Of a DNA stretch of 34,203 bases, positions 29,694 through 34,203 are shown piece after piece. A program made the position numbers and the translations under genes. The notes below the pieces were generated by a model, which worked only from the letters and a program-made list of their open reading frames with translations, was not told the DNA's origin and searched no databases. This DNA is from Actinomadura kijaniata NBRC 14229 (GTDB lineage: Bacteria > Actinomycetota > Actinomycetes > Streptosporangiales > Streptosporangiaceae): the NCBI RefSeq assembly GCF_001552175.1, contig NZ_BCQR01000136.1, positions 1 to 34,203 on the forward strand, given 5' to 3'. The first letter of the stretch is position 1. Each line of letters opens with the position of its first letter.

Positions 29694-30655
29694 CAGTTGC
29701 CCCTCCGGGTCCGGACGGCGGCGACGGCGATCCACGCCACGCCACCCACGATCAGTCCGATCGCGATGGTCAGGAAGATGTAGAAGCCCGCGCCCCGGCC
29801 CGGCAGGGTGTCCCCGGCGGGCACGGCCTGCGCCGGGGCGTCGGGGACGGGTCCGGCCTTGCCCTCGGACGCCATCAGCAGCGGCAGCCCGCCGATCGCG
29901 TCGGCCAGCCGCGCGATGCCGTTCTCACCGGTCAGGTCGGAGCCGTAGATGTCCATGCGGATCTCGGGACTCGGGATGTCCCCGCCGAAGTTGGTCTCGA
30001 CGTCGAGGTCCGCCGACGTCCACTCCTCCTCGATCGAGCTCCAGGTGTACTCGGCCTTCAGCACCGCCCATTTCGGGCACACCTCGGGCCGTTGCCAGGG
30101 GGCGATGTCGACGCCGAGGTTCGACCCGTACTCCACTCCCGAGCCCCGCAACTCCGCCGCGAGCGTGGGCGAGGGGCCGCTGGGGGTCGGCGTGGGACTG
30201 GCCGTCCGCGTGGGCCGGGTGGTGGGCCGGGTGGTGGGCCGGGTGGTGGGCCGGGTGGTGGGCCGGGTGGTGGGCCGGGTCGTGGGCCGGTTGGTCGGCC
30301 GGGTAGTGGGCGTGGGCCGGGCCGAACGCGTCGGCGTCGGTGACGGCGTGGCGTTCGGCTGGGGGCTGAACGTCCCCGGATACGACGGCGTGACCTTCTG
30401 GACGTCCCCGAACCGGTCCGAGTCGATGATCCACCCGTAGCAGACGCCCTGCGCCTTGGCGGCGGCGTCGAGGCGCGCGACGAGCTGCCCCGACTCGCGC
30501 GGCCCGAACACCGGGGCGGTGCCGTAGTTCACCTTGTCCTTGTCGAACATGCCCTTGTAGAGCAGGCCCACCAGGATGGGGGAGAAGGTGAGCAGCAGGA
30601 CCACCACGGTGATCCAGCAGCCCACCTTGTTCGACTTGTCGTCGCCGGAGCTCAC
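29693..30655 (-). CDS. Bitopic membrane protein with a Thr-Thr-Arg-Pro repeat linker, unknown function
   Basis: A 320-aa protein starting with GTG 30655, which overlaps the DUF4247 stop (GTGA). It has an N-terminal transmembrane helix (about 12-33), a domain with GESGQ-like segments and a CYGWIIDSDRFGD motif, then a linker with about eight TTRP-type repeats (roughly residues 117-148). After the linker comes a second domain (AAELRGSGVEYGSNLGVDIAPWQRPEVCPKW...DLDVETNFGGD), and finally a C-terminal helix (about 291-315). The two ends in the membrane would expose the repeats outside. The repeat DNA is 12-bp tandem and may vary in number. I recognise no family. Confidence 0.8.
   Translation of the reverse strand: MSSGDDKSNKVGCWITVVVLLLTFSPILVGLLYKGMFDKDKVNYGTAPVFGPRESGQLVARLDAAAKAQGVCYGWIIDSDRFGDVQKVTPSYPGTFSPQPNATPSPTPTRSARPTPTTRPTNRPTTRPTTRPTTRPTTRPTTRPTTRPTRTASPTPTPSGPSPTLAAELRGSGVEYGSNLGVDIAPWQRPEVCPKWAVLKAEYTWSSIEEEWTSADLDVETNFGGDIPSPEIRMDIYGSDLTGENGIARLADAIGGLPLLMASEGKAGPVPDAPAQAVPAGDTLPGRGAGFYIFLTIAIGLIVGGVAWIAVAAVRTRRGN
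30211..30306. repeat. 12-bp tandem repeat (about eight units) inside a coding region
   Basis: Units of TGGGCCGGGTGG: five perfect (30211-30270) and three degenerate (30271-30306). On the coding strand each unit encodes Thr-Thr-Arg-Pro in register, so changes in unit number keep the frame. A likely site of length variation between strains. Confidence 0.9.
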
Positions 30656-31056
30656 TTGCCCTCCCCTGGTCCGCCGCCGCGGAACGTCGAGGCGCGCCCG
30701 CCCGGGCCGCCCCAGCGCCCGCCGAGCGACGAGTGGTAGCGCGCGTAGCCGCGCGCCGGAGTGTCCACGGTGATCCGCGACCCGGCCCCGGCGGGCCGCA
30801 CGCCCACGATGGCGCTGCGGTACCGCAGGTAGACGCCGGTCGGGTCCGTCACGCGGTCGTCCGGCTTGTGCTTGGCGGCGATCCGCTCGGCGGTGCGCAG
30901 CGGGCCGTCCGCCGACCGGTAGGTGTCGGGCCCGGTCTTGGGGAAGGTGCGGGAGATCCAGCCCTTGGGCGAGGATCCGCCGGCGAACAGGGCGATCAGC
31001 AGGATCAGCGCGCCGAGCCCGGCCAGCAGCCCGCCGCCGATGAGCGCTCGTTTCAT
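30652..31056 (-). CDS. DUF4247-like exported protein
   Basis: A 134-aa protein with an N-terminal membrane segment or signal (residues 5-25, LIGGGLLAGLGALILLIALFAGG). A short domain follows: SPKGWISRTFPKTGPDTYRS, AAKHKPDDRVTDPTGVYLRY, RSAIVGVRPAGAGSRITVDT and ARGYARYHSSLGGRWGGPGG. The PPxxI..P..Y.....Y.........Y..H pattern and the Gly-rich tail match DUF4247. ATG 31056 overlaps the DUF2617 stop (ATGA), and the gene's own stop overlaps the next GTG. It is one of six tightly packed genes; function unknown. Confidence 0.82.
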   Translation of the reverse strand: MKRALIGGGLLAGLGALILLIALFAGGSSPKGWISRTFPKTGPDTYRSADGPLRTAERIAAKHKPDDRVTDPTGVYLRYRSAIVGVRPAGAGSRITVDTPARGYARYHSSLGGRWGGPGGRASTFRGGGPGEGK

Positions 31057-31556
31057 CGCAGGTCCCTCAGCAGGCTCCGCGTCATGACGACCTCCTGGGT
31101 CTGGGGGTAGGTGTGCCAGGTGCGCCAGCCGTACCCGGTCGGCGCCGCGGGGTCCGCGGGGTCCACCGCGAGCGCGGTGACGGCGTGCGGGGAGCCGGGG
31201 AACACCCCGACCAGCGCGTCGTCCCGCGTGTCCAGATCGGCGAGCAGACCCTCCACGGCGCGGCGGAAGCCGGCCGCGTCGTGGACGCGGGTCTCGTCGC
31301 GGAACTCGTAGGACCAGTCCCGGATCCGGCCCCGGAACCGGCCGGGCAGCCGGTCGTGCCCGGGCAGGCACGCGACGGTCTCGCTGAACGCGCCGACGAT
31401 CACCTGGTGGGAGGCGCCGAGCAGGCGCAGCTCCACCGCGTGGCCGGAGCGTTCCACCGTCCGCACGGCCAGCGCCTCCAGCGGCGCGAGCCCGAGCGCG
31501 AACGACAGCGCGTCGGCGCGGGTGTCGGCGTAGGGGATGTCGAGGGCGGCGGGCAA
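31053..31556 (-). CDS. DUF2617-family protein
   Basis: A 167-aa soluble protein. Conserved-looking blocks are LDIPYADTRADALSFALGLA, HAVELRLLGASHQVIVG, VHDAAGFRRAVEGLLADLD and the C-terminal YGWRTWHTYPQTQEVVMTRS, the DUF2617 hallmark. The family is confined largely to actinobacteria and has no assigned activity. No ATG fits; the start is the TTG at 31556 with GGAAG about eight bases upstream, 2 bp after the DUF4178 stop. Its stop overlaps the DUF4247 start. Confidence 0.85.
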   Translation of the reverse strand: MPAALDIPYADTRADALSFALGLAPLEALAVRTVERSGHAVELRLLGASHQVIVGAFSETVACLPGHDRLPGRFRGRIRDWSYEFRDETRVHDAAGFRRAVEGLLADLDTRDDALVGVFPGSPHAVTALAVDPADPAAPTGYGWRTWHTYPQTQEVVMTRSLLRDLR

Positions 31557-31558
31557 CG

Positions 31559-32176
31559 TCAGCTTCCGGGGTAGATCGTCATCGTCCCGGCGGGGACGGC
31601 CTCGCCGACGCCGAGCTCCCAGGTCCCGCCGCCGTACCGCTCGAACGACAGGTACCGGCCGCCGGGCCCCTCGTAGTCGACGTACTCGACCTGTCCCTGG
31701 ACGCCGACGCCCGTGGTGCCCTCGCTCTGGTAGGTGGCGGTCCCGTGCTCGTCCCGGCGGTAGGAGACCCCGTCCACCTCAAGGAGCTTCGCGTCGGGCT
31801 TCAGGTCGCCGATCTCGCGTTCGGTCCACCACACGACCTCCAGGTCGGGGTCCTCCTCCACGGAGATCCAGACCTTGCCGCCCTCGGCCCCGTCCCGGTC
31901 CAGCAGGTGCTCGGCCCAGGTGAACCCGCCCTCGCGCATCCGCAGCGAGCCGCGCACGAAGTACCGCTCGCCCAGGTACTCGATCATGTCGCCCGCCTTG
32001 ACGGCGCGCGGGTCGCCGCCGGGCAGGTCCTCGGCCGCGAACGGGTCGCGCGGCGCCGCGGCCGGTCCCGGAGGAGCTGGTTGCGACGCTGACCTGCGGC
32101 GCAGCATGATCACAATGATCACGGCCAGCGCGGCCAGGATCAGCGCCAGCAGAAGCGCGATGACGGTCTCGGTCAT
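31559..32176 (-). CDS. DUF4178-family membrane protein, first gene of the operon
   Basis: A 205-aa protein with one N-terminal transmembrane helix (about 6-25), a Pro/Ala-rich linker, and a DUF4178 domain: RAVKAGDMIEYLGERYFVRG, EGGFTWAEHLLDRDGAEGGK then VWISVEEDPDLEVVWW, and SYQSEG..VEYVDYEGPGGRYLSFERYGG.TWELGVGEAVPAGTMTIYP. The segments W.E..L....G...WL..eed and the Y.d..g...l..E.wg..we...G pattern identify the family. ATG 32176. DUF4178 proteins often accompany spermidine-synthase-like and DUF350 genes. A candidate -10 (TAGTAT, minus strand, 32233-32228) lies about 50 bp upstream, but no convincing -35 is seen. Confidence 0.88.
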   Translation of the reverse strand: MTETVIALLLALILAALAVIIVIMLRRRSASQPAPPGPAAAPRDPFAAEDLPGGDPRAVKAGDMIEYLGERYFVRGSLRMREGGFTWAEHLLDRDGAEGGKVWISVEEDPDLEVVWWTEREIGDLKPDAKLLEVDGVSYRRDEHGTATYQSEGTTGVGVQGQVEYVDYEGPGGRYLSFERYGGGTWELGVGEAVPAGTMTIYPGS

Positions 32177-32275
32177 GAGGGGCCCTCCGCTGTGCGGCCG
32201 ACGTTCCAAGGGGGCGTGGACCAGCGGATACTACACAAGCAACATCACTGATCCATCTCCGTATCAGAGGAGACG

Positions 32276-32307
32276 AAAGCCCCGCCGGTTCCCTCCGGCG
32301 GGGCTTT
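32276..32307. terminator. Intrinsic terminator after dapC
   Basis: Perfect 13-bp inverted repeat AAAGCCCCGCCGG (32276-32288) and CCGGCGGGGCTTT (32295-32307) with a 6-base loop, just beyond the dapC stop (32321). It lies between dapC and the upstream start of the DUF4178 operon. Short T-runs flank both arms, so it may work in both directions. Confidence 0.88.
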
Positions 32308-32320
32308 CCCAAGAAAAGGG

Positions 32321-33406
32321 TCAGAGGCGGGCGACGGCGGCCGCGACGCGCTCGTCGGTCGCGGTGAGCGCGATCCGCACGTGCCGCGCGCCCGCCGGGC
32401 CGTAGAAGTCGCCGGGGCCGACCGTGATGCCGAGGTCGGCGAGGTGCCCGACGGTGTCCCAGCACGGCTCGTCGCGGGTGGCCCACAGGTACAGCCCGGC
32501 CTCGGAGTGCTCGATGCGGAACCCGTGCCGCTCGAACGCCGCCAGCAGCGCCGACCGCCGCCGCGCGTACCGTTCGCGCTGCTCGGCGACGTGGGCGTCG
32601 TCGTCGAACGCGACCGTCATCGCCGCCTGCACCGGGGCCGGGACGATCATCCCGGCGTGCTTGCGGACCTCCAGCAGCCGCTTGATGATCTCCAGGTCGC
32701 CGGTGACGATCCCGGCGCGGTATCCGGCCAGGTTGGAGCGCTTGGACAGCGAGTTGACGGCGAGCAGGCCCGTGTGCGAGCCCTCGCACACGTCCGGGTG
32801 CAGGATCGACACCGGCTCGCGTTCGGGGTCCCAGCCGAACTCCAGGTAGCACTCGTCGCTGACGACGACCGCGCCGCGCTCGCGGGCCCAGGCGACGACC
32901 TTGCGCAGGTGCTCGGCGGGCAGCACGCGGCCGGTCGGGTTGGACGGCGAGTTCACCCAGATGATCCTGGGGACGGCCGGGCCGAGCGACAGCAGCCCGT
33001 CGGTGGCGACCGGCTCGGCCCCGGCCAGCCGCGCGCCCACGTCGTAGGTGGGGTAGGCCAGCTCGGGGAAGACGACACGGTCGCCGGGGCCCGCGCCGAG
33101 CAGCGTCGGCAGCCAGGCGACCAGCTCCTTGGTCCCGATGACCGGCAGCACCGCGTCGGGGTCGGCGCCGGTCACGCCGTGCCGCCGCCGCAGCCATCCG
33201 GCGACGGCCTCGCGCAGCGCGGGCGTCCCGTAGGTGGCGGGGTAGCCGGGGGCGTCGGCGGCGGCCGCCAGGGCCTCCCGGATCGGCGCGGGGGTGGGGT
33301 CCACGGGCGTTCCCACGGACAGGTCGACGACGCCGTCCGGGTGCGCCGCGGCGCGTTCCCGGTACGGCTGCAGACGGTCCCACGGGAAGTCCGGCAGCGT
33401 GAACAA
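32321..33406 (-). CDS. dapC: Succinyldiaminopimelate transaminase
   Basis: A 361-aa fold-type I PLP aminotransferase. It has VDLSVGTPVDPTPAPIREAL near the N-terminus, substrate/cofactor region WVNSPSNPTGRVLP, then VVSDECYLEFGWD, the PLP-lysine motif NSLSKRSNLAGYRAGIVTG, and RIALTATDERVAAAVARL at the end. Size, the FPWDRLQPYRERA start and adjacency to the FdxA-type ferredoxin match actinobacterial DapC, which makes N-succinyl-LL-2,6-diaminopimelate in the succinylase route. No ATG or GTG fits the conserved start; the TTG at 33406 (FTLPDFPWD follows) with GAGAGGGG upstream is chosen. Other starts up to 33460 are possible. Confidence 0.93.
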   Translation of the reverse strand: MFTLPDFPWDRLQPYRERAAAHPDGVVDLSVGTPVDPTPAPIREALAAAADAPGYPATYGTPALREAVAGWLRRRHGVTGADPDAVLPVIGTKELVAWLPTLLGAGPGDRVVFPELAYPTYDVGARLAGAEPVATDGLLSLGPAVPRIIWVNSPSNPTGRVLPAEHLRKVVAWARERGAVVVSDECYLEFGWDPEREPVSILHPDVCEGSHTGLLAVNSLSKRSNLAGYRAGIVTGDLEIIKRLLEVRKHAGMIVPAPVQAAMTVAFDDDAHVAEQRERYARRRSALLAAFERHGFRIEHSEAGLYLWATRDEPCWDTVGHLADLGITVGPGDFYGPAGARHVRIALTATDERVAAAVARL

Positions 33407-33417
33407 GGGCCCACCCC

Positions 33418-33455
33418 TCTCGGTACAGGCTCGGTGCAAGACCACTCGGTACAAG
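33418..33455 (-). repeat. Three short repeats in the dapC leader
   Basis: On the minus strand TTGTACCGAG, TTGCACCGAG and CTGTACCGAG occur one after another, 15 and 12 bases apart, just upstream of the dapC start. They may be regulatory half-sites or a product of slippage. No known motif is recognised. Confidence 0.5.
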
Positions 33456-33460
33456 ACCAA

Positions 33461-33496
33461 GGGCCGTGACCTCCCGCCGGGGGAGGGCCACGGCCC
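33461..33496 (-). terminator. Hairpin between fdxA and dapC (terminator or attenuator)
   Basis: Inverted repeat: GGGCCGTGACCTCCC (33461-33475) pairs with GGGAGGGCCACGGCCC (33481-33496), with one bulged base and a 5-base loop, starting 12 bp after the fdxA stop. It would end most fdxA transcripts and lower the read-through into dapC. No T-run. Confidence 0.75.
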
Positions 33497-33508
33497 GCGG
33501 CGCGAACG

Positions 33509-33832
33509 TCAGTCCTGGGTCTGCGGCGGCAGCGCGGCCACGATGGGGTGGTCCTTGTCGATCTTGCCGACCTTCGAGGCGCCACCGGGCGAGCCCAGAT
33601 CGTCGAAGAACTCCACGTTGACCTTGTAGAAGTCCTTCCACTGCTCGGGGACGTCGTCCTCGTAGTAGATGGCCTCAACCGGGCAGACCGGCTCGCACGC
33701 ACCGCAGTCGACGCACTCGTCGGGGTGGATGTAGAGCTGGCGCTTGCCCTCGTAAATGCAGTCGACCGGGCATTCCTCAATGCATGCCTTGTCGAGCAGG
33801 TCCACGCAGGGCTGCGCAATGATGTAGGTCAC
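33509..33832 (-). CDS. fdxA: Seven-iron ferredoxin [3Fe-4S][4Fe-4S]
   Basis: A 107-aa ferredoxin with the FdxA/FdxC layout. The N-terminal set PCVDLLDKACIEECPVDCIYEG gives the first cluster, and the second set PDECVDCGACEPVCPVEAIYYEDDVPEQW gives CxxCxxCxxxCP for the 4Fe-4S cluster. The C-terminal extension (about 60-107) is typical. It carries electrons, for example to cytochrome P450s and other reductases. The GTG start at 33832 has GAGGAG upstream. It is divergent from the SH3-like gene and 103 bp ahead of dapC in the same direction, the usual actinobacterial order. Confidence 0.97.
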   Translation of the reverse strand: MTYIIAQPCVDLLDKACIEECPVDCIYEGKRQLYIHPDECVDCGACEPVCPVEAIYYEDDVPEQWKDFYKVNVEFFDDLGSPGGASKVGKIDKDHPIVAALPPQTQD

Positions 33833-33920
33833 GTTAGTGACTCCTCTCCCGGCTCACCGCAAGCTCGCTGTGAATAGTATGGCCGTCACGGCGCAGTCGA
33901 TTCGACACGGGGGTCCTCAC

Positions 33921-34172
33921 ATGTCCGGCCGACTTGCCGCGCGACTGGTGGTCTCGATCAGTCCCGCGGACGTGGGCCAGCGGGTCTCGCTGCGCCGCCG
34001 TCTGCCGGAGGGAGCGTACAGCGACGTCGTGGGCGTCCTCGAATCCTGGGCCGACGGCGTGCTGCGCGTCCGCCGCCGCACCGGCGAAGCGGTCGAGGTC
34101 GCGGAGGCCACCGTGGTCGCGGCCAAGGTCGTCCCCCCGGCGCCCCCGGAGCGCCGCCGCACCGCCTCCTAG
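33921..34172 (+). CDS. SH3-like N-terminal domain of a Rv0428c-type GNAT, apparently ending after that domain
   Basis: An 83-aa protein: LVVSISPADVGQRVSLRRRL, DVVGVLESWADGVLRVRRRT and VEVAEATVVAAKVVPPAPPE. This is the N-terminal SH3-like domain that precedes a GNAT acetyltransferase domain in Rv0428c-type proteins, normally around 300 aa in total. Here a TAG (34170-34172) follows ERRRTAS, and a copy of the 32-bp repeat begins at its last base. The GNAT part may follow as a separate gene beyond the window edge, or may be lost. ATG 33921 has GGGGG upstream. Divergent from fdxA, the usual location. Confidence 0.75.
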   Translation: MSGRLAARLVVSISPADVGQRVSLRRRLPEGAYSDVVGVLESWADGVLRVRRRTGEAVEVAEATVVAAKVVPPAPPERRRTAS

Positions 34173-34203
34173 GTCGTATTTCAAAAGCCCTGGCCCACGG
34201 CGC
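34172..34203 (+). repeat. 32-bp direct repeat, copy B (reaches the window edge)
   Basis: The same 32-bp sequence as at 339-370, with three mismatches, all in the first 12 bases. It begins at the last base of the SH3-like gene's stop codon. It may extend further beyond the window, so its true length is unknown. Confidence 0.7.

Noticed and set aside
339..34203. The window as an integrated island bounded by attachment-site repeats
   Set aside because: The interval holds housekeeping genes (dapC, dapE, fdxA, tag) and no integrase, and the repeat does not overlap a tRNA gene.

Overview
This is a 34.2 kb, very GC-rich window with strong G/C third-position bias, GTG and TTG starts, and tightly overlapping genes. 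The gene content (mycothiol-type maleylpyruvate isomerase family protein, PimB'-like mannosyltransferase, Scr1-type XRE regulator with DUF397 partner, actinobacterial DUF2617/DUF4247/DUF4178 proteins, FdxA-DapC pair) points to a filamentous actinomycete. An Actinomadura-like member of the Thermomonosporaceae is my best guess, by inference only. No rRNA, tRNA or CRISPR array was seen.

Layout. 1-300: 5' part of a MerR regulator. 471-4655: four overlapping minus-strand genes, in transcription order a GT-C type membrane mannosyltransferase, a PimB'-like GT4, a histidine kinase and a response regulator. 4805-7873: an SDR, a winged-helix/membrane protein pair, a decayed GNAT gene and a mycothiol-type enzyme. 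7905-8252: three 117-bp tandem repeats. 8243-9849: DivIVA-like protein, SRPBCC protein and Tag glycosylase. 10030-11337: Tat-exported PhoX with a PHO-box-like sequence and an intrinsic terminator. 11506-13436: an Scr1-type XRE/DUF397 pair facing three overlapping small unknown genes. 13451-16179: two LOG-family genes and dapE.

16209-17267 is a scar. A dapD gene (tetrahydrodipicolinate N-succinyltransferase) is broken into a 3' and a 5' piece. Between them lie a degraded IS110-type transposase tail and one unknown gene. 17287-18174 is a secreted or anchored lysozyme-like protein. 18282-21382 is a DUF1214/SDR/sulfotransferase operon preceded by a perfect KstR-type 14-bp operator inside a recognisable promoter, so it probably belongs to a steroid or lipid catabolism regulon. 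Then come a universal stress protein, a DUF3592 protein, an acyl-CoA dehydrogenase divergent from a MerR regulator, and a MarR/NmrA/MFS/MarR efflux-redox module.

27653-32176 is a compact six-gene minus-strand operon: DUF4178, DUF2617, DUF4247, a Thr-Thr-Arg-Pro repeat membrane protein, DUF350, and a membrane-fused spermidine-synthase-like protein. It is the best candidate here for a poorly described system, probably linking a polyamine-like chemistry to the cell envelope. The window closes with dapC and fdxA, and a divergent SH3-only gene that resembles the N-terminal domain of a GNAT. The lysine/diaminopimelate genes dapC and dapE look intact while the local dapD is dead, so a second N-succinyltransferase must exist elsewhere if this route is used. 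A 32-bp near-identical direct repeat occurs at 339-370 and 34172-34203.
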